Shown one piece after another: positions 42,467 to 50,007 of a DNA stretch of 64,000 nt. The stretch is from positions 20,137-84,136 of the forward strand of contig NZ_JACEHE010000031.1 in the NCBI RefSeq assembly GCF_013778455.1. The letters run 5' to 3'. The notes under the pieces were generated by a model. The model was not told where the DNA came from and ran no database searches. It was given only the letters and a program-made list of their open reading frames with translations. Position 1 is the first letter of the stretch. Each line of letters begins with the position of its first letter. A program made the position numbers and the translations under genes. Source of the stretch: Streptomyces himalayensis subsp. himalayensis (GTDB lineage Bacteria > Actinomycetota > Actinomycetes > Streptomycetales > Streptomycetaceae).

Positions 42467-42943
42467 ATGAAAGGCTTCGGACCTATGGACGCCGTGGATA
42501 GGCAGCTCATCCAGGCCCTGCGGGAGAACGGCAGGGCTTCCTACGCCGAGCTGGGGCGGCTCGTCGGGCTCTCCGGCCCGAGTGTCACCGACCGCATCAA
42601 CCGCCTCGAAGCCGCGGGCGTCATCACCGGCTACCGTGCGACCGTCGACTCCGCCTCCCTCGGTCTGGGCGTGACGGCCCTCATCGGCATCTCGCTCTCC
42701 GACGCCGCCGACCACGAGGACGTGGCGCGCCGGCTGAAGGACCTTCCCGAGATCGAGGACTGCTGGTTCATCGCCGGCGACGACTCCTTCATGCTCAAGG
42801 TCCGGGCGTCCGACGTGGACGGCCTGGAGAAGACCATCCGCCGGCTGAGCGGCACCAAGGGCGTCTCCCGTACGCGTACCACCATCGTGCTCTCCACGAA
42901 GTGGGAGAACCGGGTGGGAGAGCTGCCGGGCGAAGAGGCCTGA
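42467..42943 (+). CDS. Lrp/AsnC-family regulator
   Basis: A 158-residue regulator: N-terminal helix-turn-helix ('DAVDRQLIQALRENGRASYAELGRLVGLSGPSVTDRINRLEAAGVI') and C-terminal RAM ligand-binding domain ('GLGVTALIGISL...VRASDVDGLEKTIRRLSGTKGVSRTRTTIVLSTKWENR'). Start at ATG 42467 or ATG 42485 ('MDAVDRQL'). It sits between mqnM and mqnE on the same strand and could tie menaquinone synthesis to amino-acid supply, which is a guess. Confidence 0.92.
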   Translation: MKGFGPMDAVDRQLIQALRENGRASYAELGRLVGLSGPSVTDRINRLEAAGVITGYRATVDSASLGLGVTALIGISLSDAADHEDVARRLKDLPEIEDCWFIAGDDSFMLKVRASDVDGLEKTIRRLSGTKGVSRTRTTIVLSTKWENRVGELPGEEA

Positions 42944-43057
42944 GGCGCGGCGCAACGGGCGGTCCACCTGCCCGAAGGACGGGGAAGCGCGGGGGAGTAC
43001 GGTGGGGCACTGGTTGATTTCGGACTGACACGCTGACATATGGGAGGCGGCCGGAGC

Positions 43058-44221
43058 ATGGACGTTGGGCTCAAGCGCGAGCTGGAGGAGAAGGTCAGGG
43101 CCGGTGAGCGGCTGACCCGCGAGGACGGCATCGCGCTGTACGAGTCGGACGACCTGGCCTGGCTCGGTGGTCTCGCTCACGAGGTGCGCACCCGCAAGAA
43201 CGGTGACGTCGTGCACTTCAACGTCAACCGCCACCTCAACATGACGAACGTGTGCACCGCTTCGTGCGCCTACTGCTCGTTCCAGCGCAAGCCGGGCGAG
43301 AAGGACGCGTACACGATGCGTATCGAGGAGGCGGTCAAGCTCGCCAAGGCGATGGAGTCGGAGAACCTCACCGAGCTGCACATCGTCAACGGCCTGCATC
43401 CGAACCTCCCCTGGCGGTACTACCCGCGCTCGCTCAGCGAGCTGAAGAAGGCCCTGCCGAACGTCTCCCTGAAGGCCTTCACGGCGACGGAGATCCACCA
43501 CTTCGAGACGATCTCCGGGCTGTCCGCCTCCGAGATCCTCGACGAGCTGATCGACGCCGGTCTGGAGTCGCTGACCGGTGGCGGCGCGGAGATCTTCGAC
43601 TGGGAGGTCCGCCAGCACATCGTCGACCACCGCACCCACTGGGAGGACTGGTCGCGCATCCACCGCCTCGCGCACGAGAAGGGTCTGAAGACCCCGTGCA
43701 CGATGCTGTACGGGCACATCGAGGAGCCGCGCCACCGCGTCGACCACGTCCTGCGGCTGCGTGAGCTGCAGGACGAGACCGGCGGCTTCCAGGTGTTCAT
43801 CCCGCTGCGCTACCAGCACGACTTCGTCGACATGAAGGACGGCAAGGTCCGCAACCGCCTTCAGGCCCGTACGACGATGGCGACCGGTGCCGAGGCGCTG
43901 AAGACCTTCGCGGTCTCGCGCCTCCTCTTCGACAACGTCCCGCACGTCAAGGTCTTCTGGGTCATGCACGGCGTCCAGACCGCGCAGCTCGCGCTCCAGC
44001 ACGGCGCCGACGACATGGACGGCTCGGTCGTCGAGTACAAGATCACGCACGACGCGGACAACTACGGCACGCCGAACAAGCTGACGCGGGAGGATCTGCT
44101 GGATCTGATCCGCGATGCGGGGTTCCGGCCGGTGGAGCGGAACACGCGGTACGAGATCATTCGAGAGTACGACGGGCCGGATCCGGCGCGGCGGGAGTCG
44201 CCGCAGCCGATGCGGGTCTGA
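43058..44221 (+). CDS. mqnE: Aminofutalosine synthase (radical SAM)
   Basis: A 387-residue radical SAM enzyme that joins 3-enolpyruvylbenzoate and SAM to form aminofutalosine. The [4Fe-4S] motif is 'CTASCAYCSF' near residue 68, with 'FTATEIHHFETISGLSASEILDELIDAGLESLTGGGAEIFDWEVRQHI' and 'LQARTTMATGAEALKTFAVSRLLFDNVPHVKVFWVMHG' typical of MqnE. ATG at 43058; GGAGG lies upstream. mqnA and mqnC are encoded at 55.5-57.9 kb. Confidence 0.95.
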   Translation: MDVGLKRELEEKVRAGERLTREDGIALYESDDLAWLGGLAHEVRTRKNGDVVHFNVNRHLNMTNVCTASCAYCSFQRKPGEKDAYTMRIEEAVKLAKAMESENLTELHIVNGLHPNLPWRYYPRSLSELKKALPNVSLKAFTATEIHHFETISGLSASEILDELIDAGLESLTGGGAEIFDWEVRQHIVDHRTHWEDWSRIHRLAHEKGLKTPCTMLYGHIEEPRHRVDHVLRLRELQDETGGFQVFIPLRYQHDFVDMKDGKVRNRLQARTTMATGAEALKTFAVSRLLFDNVPHVKVFWVMHGVQTAQLALQHGADDMDGSVVEYKITHDADNYGTPNKLTREDLLDLIRDAGFRPVERNTRYEIIREYDGPDPARRESPQPMRV

Positions 44222-44582
44222 GGCGGGGCGCTGCTGCGGCCCGCCGCGTCGGCCCCCGGCTGTGGGCAGGCGTTCCTCCCCCAGTGCCTTAAGGGCCTGG
44301 GAGGTACCCCCAGGGCGATGGGGGTCCCCCTGCTCGAGCGAAGCCGAGAGCTTGGGGGAGGGTGGGCACAGCGGAACCCGCCAACGGCGGCCCCCCGTCG
44401 TACGCCTGGGCACCACGGACGCAGGGCGCCCGCCGTTGTGGGTTGTGCCCACCCCTCCCCCAGCTACCTCCCCCAGACTCCGTCCGGGAGGTGCCCCCAG
44501 GAGGTGCCCCCAGCCCAGCGGGACGATTGCCCACAACGGGCAGTACGGGGGTTAGCCCCCGTGGTCGGGGTACCCGACGGAC
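44222..44582. repeat. 361-bp intergenic region built of repeated hairpins
   Basis: A compound array of G/C-tract elements: TGTGGGCAGGCGTTCC near 44262, an inverted GGGGGTCCCCCTGCTCGAGC type segment at 44327-44360, GGTGGGCACAGCGG, then a reverse-complement copy of the 31607-31637 element at 44433-44465, and a closing TTGCCCACAACGGGC at ~44527. The ends are roughly inverted. No protein gene is supported; it probably terminates mqnE transcription. Confidence 0.75.
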
Positions 44583-45248
44583 GTGAGTACCCGTACTCGT
44601 ACCACCTCGGCCCCCGAGGACGCGTACACGGCGGAGCCGTTCGTGCCCGAGGGGGCGGGCCTGGCCGGCCTGCGGAAGGCCGCCGCCGAATGCCGCGGCT
44701 GCCCCCTGCACCGCGACGCCACCCAGACCGTCTTCGGCACCGGGGACACCGACGCGCGCGTGTTCCTTGTCGGTGAGCAGCCCGGCGACCAGGAGGACCG
44801 GCAGGGACAGCCGTTCGTCGGCCCCGCCGGCAGGGTTCTCGACCGGGCGCTGGCCGAGGCCGGGATCGACCCGACGCAGACGTACGTCACCAACGCCGTC
44901 AAGCACTTCAAGTGGACCCAGCCCCCCGGCGGCGGCAAGCGGCGCATCCACAAGGCGCCGAGCCTGCGCGAGATGACGGCGTGCGGGCCCTGGCTGGCCG
45001 CCGAACTGGCTCTCGTAGAGCCCGAGATCATCGTGGTGCTCGGTGCGACGGCGGGTAAGGCGCTCCTCGGCTCCTCGTTCCGGGTCACCAAGCAGCGCGG
45101 CATGCTGCTCGAGGAGGAGATCCACGGTCGGCACGCGCGCGTGGTCGCCACGATCCACCCCTCCGCGGTCCTGCGCGCCGACGACCGCGAGGCGGTGTAC
45201 CAGGGGCTGGTGTCGGACCTGAAGGTGGCGGCCCGGGCGCTGGGCTGA
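44583..45248 (+). CDS. udgX: UdgX-type uracil-DNA binding/glycosylase protein
   Basis: A 221-residue family 4-related uracil-DNA glycosylase. It has 'GEQPGDQEDRQGQPFVGPAGRVLDRAL' (motif A region) and the insertion 'GGKRRIHK' with His123, the loop that in mycobacterial UdgX makes a covalent bond to DNA at uracil sites. The Fe-S Cys set begins 'CRGC' at 37-40, with Cys134 and 'TIHPSAVLR' at the C-terminus. GTG start at 44583. It would act in uracil repair or flagging in DNA. Confidence 0.9.
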   Translation: MSTRTRTTSAPEDAYTAEPFVPEGAGLAGLRKAAAECRGCPLHRDATQTVFGTGDTDARVFLVGEQPGDQEDRQGQPFVGPAGRVLDRALAEAGIDPTQTYVTNAVKHFKWTQPPGGGKRRIHKAPSLREMTACGPWLAAELALVEPEIIVVLGATAGKALLGSSFRVTKQRGMLLEEEIHGRHARVVATIHPSAVLRADDREAVYQGLVSDLKVAARALG

Positions 45249-45367
45249 GGCCCGCGCTGGGCTGAGACTCCCGCTGCTGCCGGCGGTGCCGCGCCCGGAA
45301 TGCGCGACGGTTCGCGTCACCGAGGGCCCCTGCGGGGTTGTCAGCGGTGCCGGTTAGGGTCGGCCGC

Positions 45368-45940
45368 ATGCCGCTCACCTTCGAACTCGACCCCGCGATC
45401 ACGCCCCGGTTGCGCGACGGACTGCTCACCCTCTGGGCGGACGTGTCCAACGCCGGCGGTGCCGTCGGCTTCGTGCCGCCCGTGAGCGCAGAGGCGATAC
45501 GTCCGGAGCTCGTCAAGCACTTCGCCGCGATGAGCGAGGGGCGCACCCGGCTCCTGGTCGGCTACGACGAGGCGGGCGAGGCCGCCGCGACCGCGTTCCT
45601 CACGTACAACACGCACCGGCTGATGCGGCACTGGGTCTGGCTCTACACGGTGATGGTGCACCCGCGTCATCAGGGCAAGGGCTACGGACGGGACCTGCTG
45701 GCGGCCGCTGCGGCCGCGGCCGGCGGCTTCGAGGGCATCGAGGCGATACGGCTGACCTGCCGAGGCGGTCTGGGACTCGAGCGTTTCTACGGCTCCTGCG
45801 GCTACAAGGAAGTGGGACGTGTGCCCAGCGCCATCCGCGTGGCACCCGGCGACGACCGCGACGACATCACGATGCTGCTGCCGCTCGGGACGGCCGGCCG
45901 GCGGCCGGTCTTTTCAACGGCCGAGGCCCACGACGGCTGA
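45368..45940 (+). CDS. GNAT-family N-acetyltransferase
   Basis: A 190-residue acetyltransferase: 'WLYTVMVHPRHQGKGYGRDLLAAAAAAA' is the acetyl-CoA-binding motif A and 'LERFYGSCGYKEVGRVPSAIRV' the closing strand. N-terminal 'LTLWADVSNAGGAVGFVPPVS' resembles a subfamily common in Streptomyces. ATG at 45368. Acceptor unknown. Confidence 0.9.
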   Translation: MPLTFELDPAITPRLRDGLLTLWADVSNAGGAVGFVPPVSAEAIRPELVKHFAAMSEGRTRLLVGYDEAGEAAATAFLTYNTHRLMRHWVWLYTVMVHPRHQGKGYGRDLLAAAAAAAGGFEGIEAIRLTCRGGLGLERFYGSCGYKEVGRVPSAIRVAPGDDRDDITMLLPLGTAGRRPVFSTAEAHDG

Positions 45941-46042
45941 GTCCCACGACGGCTGACCCCATGGACAGGGCCCGCCCGGCCGCGTGCTTCACTGGGAGGC
46001 GCGCCCATTTTCGGAACGTTCGAAACGGAAGAGTGAAATGAC

Positions 46043-46345
46043 ATGCTCCGCTACACACTGATGCGCCTCGGGATCTTCGTGGGCTGCCTCGTGGTCGTCT
46101 GGGGCCTCGTCTACTCGGGCGTCGCACCGCGCGGACTCGGCGGCGCCAACGATCTGTGGATCGTCCTGCTCGCCCTGGTGATCTCCGCGCCCATCAGCTA
46201 CGTGGCCCTGCGCAAGCAGCGCGACCGCGCCTCCGAGCAGATCGTGGCGCGGGTCGACCGGGCCAAGGCCACCCTGGAGAACAACCGCAGCCAGGAGGAC
46301 GTCGCGGACGACAGCGCCCGCGCGCAGGGGCAGGCGCAGGGCTAA
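46043..46345 (+). CDS. DUF4229-domain small membrane protein
   Basis: A 100-residue protein with two membrane helices ('LMRLGIFVGCLVVVWGLVY' and 'DLWIVLLALVISAPISYVAL') followed by a charged tail 'RKQRDRASEQIVARVDRAKATLENNRSQEDV', the DUF4229 pattern. Its TAA stop lies inside the left arm of the strong hairpin at 46343-46392. Function unknown. Confidence 0.9.
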   Translation: MLRYTLMRLGIFVGCLVVVWGLVYSGVAPRGLGGANDLWIVLLALVISAPISYVALRKQRDRASEQIVARVDRAKATLENNRSQEDVADDSARAQGQAQG

Positions 46346-46392
46346 GCGGTCTCGGGGAGGTGAGGCACGCCTCACCTCCCCGAGACCGCTTA
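46343..46392 (+). terminator. Perfect 24-bp hairpin
   Basis: Arms 46343-46366 and 46369-46392 are perfect reverse complements with a 2-nt spacer (AC). It begins with the TAA stop of the DUF4229 gene, so the transcript ends in a very stable stem. No T tract follows. The stem would insulate the DAACS promoter region from upstream transcription. Confidence 0.85.
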
Positions 46393-46440
46393 GGCTGCCC
46401 GGTCCGGGTGCCACGGGCGCCCCGGCGCACGGCTTGCGCA

Positions 46441-46482
46441 GTACGCCTGGTGCCTTAAAGGCCGTACGCCTGGTGCCTAAAG
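46441..46482. repeat. Direct repeat upstream of the leader-peptide promoter
   Basis: GTACGCCTGGTGCCTTAAAG at 46441-46460 and the same minus one T at 46464-46482, 23 bp apart. Located just upstream of the -35 element of the symporter leader, so a candidate regulator site. Confidence 0.8.
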
Positions 46483-46487
46483 TGCAG

Positions 46488-46519
46488 CTTTGAGGTTCTC
46501 AAAGTTGAAGTGTTACCGT
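46488..46519 (+). promoter_or_regulatory. Promoter and operator of the leader/symporter unit
   Basis: Candidate -35 TTGAGG (46490-46495), 18-bp spacer, -10 TACCGT (46514-46519); transcription would then start at or next to the leader ATG at 46527, i.e. leaderless. A perfect inverted repeat CTTTGAG-GTT-CTCAAAG at 46488-46504 covers the -35, a typical repressor position. Confidence 0.6.
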
Positions 46520-46526
46520 TCTCCTC

Positions 46527-46631
46527 ATGAAGACATCAGCTGCGCCCATCACTGCCATGAGCACCCCGCTCGTGGCGCGCCTGCATGTCGATCTCTGCCG
46601 CTGCCTGTCCGCGGCCTGTTGCCGCACCTGA
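46527..46631 (+). CDS. Cysteine-rich leader peptide
   Basis: A 34-codon reading frame that ends 'LHVDLCRCLSAACCRT' with Cys at 24, 26, 31 and 32. The (L)-H-V-D-L-x-R-x-x-S-A-x-C pattern is that of the 'putative leader peptides' found upstream of sulfur and transport genes in Streptomyces; poly-Cys leader ORFs are established as cysteine-responsive attenuators in mycobacteria. No clear ribosome binding site is present, and the promoter spacing suggests a leaderless mRNA. It lies 163 nt before the DAACS symporter, which it probably regulates by ribosome stalling or progress at Cys codons. Confidence 0.75.
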   Translation: MKTSAAPITAMSTPLVARLHVDLCRCLSAACCRT

Positions 46632-46689
46632 GCGACACAGCAGCGGCGCACGCATCCTGCACCTCTTGCACCGTCCAATGCCTTGCCTT

Positions 46690-46705
46690 CGCGCGTTTGC
46701 GCGCG
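46690..46705 (+). promoter_or_regulatory. Hairpin between leader peptide and symporter
   Basis: CGCGCG at 46690-46695 and CGCGCG at 46700-46705 with a TTTG loop, 58 nt after the leader stop. Candidate attenuator stem; the full alternative folds need computing. Confidence 0.45.
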
Positions 46706-46794
46706 CCTGGCACGCCTGGCGTTGCAACCCCGCAGTCTCGTCGGACGCCGCACCCGTCCCGTCCCCTGCCTGACCCCACCACCGGAGTGTGTCC

Positions 46795-48111
46795 GTGTCC
46801 GCGAACACAAAGTTCAAGGTGCCCTTCTGGGCCCAGATACTCGGCGGCCTCGTCCTCGGCGTCCTGCTCGGCTGGCTCGCCCGCAGCCAGGACCTGTCCT
46901 GGCTCGTCACCACCCTCTCCAAGATCGGCGAAATCTTCGTCGGACTGCTGAAGCTGGCGGTCGCCCCGCTCGTCTTCTTCGCCATCCTGGTGTCGATCAC
47001 CAATCTGCGTAAGGTCAACAACGCCGCCCGGCTGGCCTCCCGCACCCTCCTGTGGTTCATGGCCACCTCGCTGATCGCAGTCGCCATCGGCCTGGTCATC
47101 GGCCTCGTCACCAACCCGGGAGCGGGCACCGGCCTGACCCCGAAGGACGGCGCGAAGCCCGACCACACGGGTTCCTGGATCGACTTCCTGACCGGCATCG
47201 TGCCGACGGACGTCATCACACCGTTCACCGAGCTCAACGTCCTGCAGATCGTCTTCATGGCGGCCGTGGCCGGCGTCGCGGCGCTCCAGCTCGGAGACAA
47301 GGCCAAGCCGATCCTCACGCTCAGCGAGTCCGTCCTCGAACTGCTGCAGAAGGCCCTGTGGTGGGTCATCCGGCTCGCCCCGCTGGGCACCGTCGGCCTC
47401 ATCGGCAACGCCATCGCCACATACGGCTGGGACCTGATCGGCAAGTACGCCACCTTCACCGCCGACATCTACATCGGCTGCGCGCTCGTGCTGTTCGGCG
47501 TCTACCCGCTGCTGCTCGCGACCGTCGCCAAGGTCAACCCGCTCCAGTTCTTCAAGGGCGCCTGGCCCGCGATCCAGCTGGCCTTCGTCTCCCGCTCGTC
47601 CGTGGGCACCATGCCGCTGACCCAGAAGGTCACCGAGCGCCTCGGCGTGCCGAAGGAGTACGCCTCCTTCGCCGTGCCCTTCGGCGCCACGACCAAGATG
47701 GACGGCTGCGCCGCGATCTACCCGGCGATCGCCGCGATCTTCGTCGCGCAGATCTTCGACATCCAGCTGGGTCTCGGTGACTACCTGCTGATCGCCTTCG
47801 TCTCGGTCGTCGGCTCGGCCGCGACTGCGGGCCTCACGGGCGCGACGGTGATGCTCACGCTGACCCTGTCCACGCTCGGCCTCCCGATGGAGGGCGTCGG
47901 CCTGCTGCTCGCGATCGACCCGATCCTGGACATGATCCGGACGGCCACGAACGTGGCCGGACAGGCTCTCGTCCCGGTACTCGTCTCGGCTCGCGAGAAG
48001 ATCCTCGACCGCGACGCCTACAACTCCGCCTCGGCGTCCCCGGTCGACGACCACCACGCGAGCGGTGTGAGCGACGCCGGCCAGAAGGCGACGGTGCCGG
48101 TCACCGCGTAG
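46795..48111 (+). CDS. DAACS-family cation:dicarboxylate/amino-acid symporter, candidate cystine importer
   Basis: A 438-residue transporter of the GltPh/EAAT fold: 'KLAVAPLVFFAILVSITNL' early, HP1 Ser-rich 'FVSRSSVGTMPLTQKV', TM7 'FGATTKMDGCAAIYPAIAAIF' (N-M-D-G-T-like), HP2 'VVGSAATAGLTGATVML', TM8 'LLLAIDPILDMIRTATNVAGQ'. TM8 has Asp-Met-Ile-Arg-Thr as in dicarboxylate/cystine types. The Cys-rich leader upstream suggests cystine transport (TcyP-like) rather than C4-dicarboxylates. GTG at 46795 has GGAG 7 nt upstream; a GTG at 46789 is too close. Confidence 0.85.
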   Translation: MSANTKFKVPFWAQILGGLVLGVLLGWLARSQDLSWLVTTLSKIGEIFVGLLKLAVAPLVFFAILVSITNLRKVNNAARLASRTLLWFMATSLIAVAIGLVIGLVTNPGAGTGLTPKDGAKPDHTGSWIDFLTGIVPTDVITPFTELNVLQIVFMAAVAGVAALQLGDKAKPILTLSESVLELLQKALWWVIRLAPLGTVGLIGNAIATYGWDLIGKYATFTADIYIGCALVLFGVYPLLLATVAKVNPLQFFKGAWPAIQLAFVSRSSVGTMPLTQKVTERLGVPKEYASFAVPFGATTKMDGCAAIYPAIAAIFVAQIFDIQLGLGDYLLIAFVSVVGSAATAGLTGATVMLTLTLSTLGLPMEGVGLLLAIDPILDMIRTATNVAGQALVPVLVSAREKILDRDAYNSASASPVDDHHASGVSDAGQKATVPVTA

Positions 48112-48169
48112 CCTCTCCCGGCCTCAAGACGCCCGTGCCCCGTGTCAGGGGTGCGGGCGTCCGTGTACC

Positions 48170-48243
48170 CGAAGCGCTACGCGCCCCGGCGCCGAAAGCG
48201 CTACGAGGCCCCGGCGCCGAAGCGTTACGCGAACCAGGCGCCG
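48170..48243. repeat. Imperfect ~25-bp tandem repeats before the TetR gene
   Basis: Three imperfect units with core CGAAGCGCTACG/CGAAAGCGCTACG/CGAAGCGTTACG, each ending CCCGGCG or CAGGCG. They end 24 nt before the TetR start at 48267 and could be repeated operator sites, though the upstream gene also ends nearby. Confidence 0.65.
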
Positions 48244-48266
48244 GAACGGACCGTACGCTGATCCGT

Positions 48267-48947
48267 ATGGGTGCTGTGAAGAGCAAGCGGATGCCGCGTG
48301 CGGTGCGTGAGCAGCAGATGATGGACGCCGCCGTGCGGACCTTCGGGCAGCGCGGGTACCAGGCCGCGTCCATGGACGAGATCGCCGACCTGGCGGGCGT
48401 CTCCAAGCCGCTGGTGTACCTGTATCTGAACTCGAAGGAAGACCTCTTCACGGCATGCATCCGGCGTGAGGCCCGGGCACTGATCGAGGCGGTACGCGGT
48501 GGGGTGCGGCCGGACGATCCCGCTGACCGCCGGCTCTGGGGAGGGTTGCGCGCGTTCTTCACGCACACCGCGCAGAACCCGGACGGCTGGGCGGTACTGC
48601 ACCGCCAGGCACGCACCCACGGCGAGCCGTTCGCGGCCGAGGCCGCCGCGATGCGGGAGGAAATCGTCGCCCTCGTCACACAGTTGATCGCGGTGGCGGC
48701 CCGTGAGGCCCACCGCGATCCCTCGCTGCCGGACCGCGAGGTCGCAGGCCTGGCCGAGGCGCTGGTCGGCGCCGCCGAGTCGCTTGCCGCGTGGGCCAAC
48801 GCCACACCGGGTGTCTCGGCGAAGGAGGCCGCGGCGACGCTCATGAACTTCGCATGGGCGGGACTGGGCGGCCTCATGGAGGGACGGGCGTGGTCGCCGG
48901 CGGGCGGTTCCGCTCAGGCACCTGCTCCTGTGTCGGCTTCTGTTTGA
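48267..48947 (+). CDS. TetR-family regulator
   Basis: A 226-residue repressor: 'AVREQQMMDAAVRTFGQRGYQAASMDEIADLAGVSKPLVYLYLNSKEDLFTACI' is the N-terminal helix-turn-helix; the rest is helical ligand-binding domain. ATG at 48267. Its 3' end overlaps the convergent MaoC gene by 34 bp. Given the neighbouring MaoC and acyl-CoA ligase genes, it may sense acyl-CoA and bind the AGTAA..TTACT palindromes at 49879-49906; this is inference. Confidence 0.92.
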   Translation: MGAVKSKRMPRAVREQQMMDAAVRTFGQRGYQAASMDEIADLAGVSKPLVYLYLNSKEDLFTACIRREARALIEAVRGGVRPDDPADRRLWGGLRAFFTHTAQNPDGWAVLHRQARTHGEPFAAEAAAMREEIVALVTQLIAVAAREAHRDPSLPDREVAGLAEALVGAAESLAAWANATPGVSAKEAAATLMNFAWAGLGGLMEGRAWSPAGGSAQAPAPVSASV

Positions 48948-49807
48948 ACCACCTCGCCGATGAGATGGATCCGCTCCTCGCCGGTCCCGTCCCCGCCGCC
49001 GCGCAGCTCGAACGCGGTTCCCTCGGCGGCGTACGTCACCGTGCCGGGCAGCAGCACTGGGGCCCTGAACTCGGCGCGGACGCGGGCCGCCTGGGGAACG
49101 CCGTGCTGCGCGAGGCAGCGCGCGACGGTCCACATGCCGTGGGCGATGGCCCGCGGGAAGCCGAAGAGGCGGGCGGTGAGCGGGTGGAGATGGATCGGGT
49201 TCCGGTCCCCGGAAGCGGCGCCGTAGCGGCGGCCGACATCCCCGCCGAGCGTCCACTCGGCGACGGCGGGCAGAGGCTTCCGCGCCGGTACCGCCGACCG
49301 ATCGCGAGGAAGGGTGCCCGCCGCGGTTCTGTGCCGGGCCAGATACCTGCTCCTCGACTCCCATACGACCTCGCCGGCTACCCGCAGCTCGGTCGCCACG
49401 ATCGCCTCGGTGCCGCGCCGGTGCGGGGCGAAGCCGTCGACGTACACGGTGAGTTCGTACTCCTCGGCCGGACCGAGGCCACGCCGCTGATCGATCTCGA
49501 TCGACGTGTGAACGAGCCCGAGCAGCGGCAGCGGAAAGTCCCGGGCAGCCATCAGCCGCATGGCGAGTGGAAACCCGAGGACATGCGGATACGTCACCGG
49601 CAGCGCCTGATCCGGCCCGGTACCGAAGCCGCACACCCGCTCATACGCGGCAAGCCGCCCACTGTCGACCCGCACCCCGGGCAACACCAGCCGCGTACCT
49701 GGCACGACGGCACCCGTCGGCACGCCCCGCTTGAACGGAGACAACAGCGCACCGCGGCCCAGCACGGCAGGCAGTGCCGGCGGCGCGCCAAGAGTCAGAC
49801 TCTGCAA
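48914..49807 (-). CDS. MaoC-like (R)-enoyl-CoA/ACP hydratase-family protein
   Basis: A 297-residue double-hotdog protein. The hydratase 2 motif is 'RYGAASGDRNPIHLHPLTARLFGFPRAIAHGMWTVARCL' (Asp and His catalytic), and the N-terminal hotdog carries 'LPVTYPHVLGFPLAMRLM'. It likely hydrates enoyl-thioesters in fatty-acid metabolism. TTG start at 49807. It is divergent from the fatty acyl-CoA ligase with a palindrome-rich promoter region between. Confidence 0.88.
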   Translation of the reverse strand: MQSLTLGAPPALPAVLGRGALLSPFKRGVPTGAVVPGTRLVLPGVRVDSGRLAAYERVCGFGTGPDQALPVTYPHVLGFPLAMRLMAARDFPLPLLGLVHTSIEIDQRRGLGPAEEYELTVYVDGFAPHRRGTEAIVATELRVAGEVVWESRSRYLARHRTAAGTLPRDRSAVPARKPLPAVAEWTLGGDVGRRYGAASGDRNPIHLHPLTARLFGFPRAIAHGMWTVARCLAQHGVPQAARVRAEFRAPVLLPGTVTYAAEGTAFELRGGGDGTGEERIHLIGEVVQTEADTGAGA

Positions 49808-49878
49808 ATCAGTGGCCTCCTTGGACTAGCTGTCAGGGACCGTAGCGGTCGGCCGTCGTCCAAGCTCCCAGCGTCCTC

Positions 49879-49906
49879 AGTAAATTTACTTCAGAGTAAG
49901 GTTACT
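49879..49906. promoter_or_regulatory. Two spaced palindromes with AGTAA/TTACT half sites
   Basis: AGTAAATTTACT at 49879-49890 is a perfect 12-bp palindrome, and AGTAAGGTTACT at 49895-49906 repeats the same half sites around GG. Their centres are 16 bp apart. Located in the divergent promoter between the MaoC and acyl-CoA ligase genes, consistent with a TetR-type operator controlling both. Confidence 0.75.
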
Positions 49907-50007
49907 TAAGAGTCAGGTGGCGGCCAAGGCGCGATCGCGGTCCACGACGCACTCGAGCACTCCTGACCCGCCACCCGTCCTTCCAGGCAGCGACAAGGAG
50001 CCACCCT

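Noticed and set aside
46795..48111. Naming the symporter dctA or gltP
   Set aside because: The DAACS fold does not settle the substrate, and the cysteine leader points to cystine instead; no symbol assigned.
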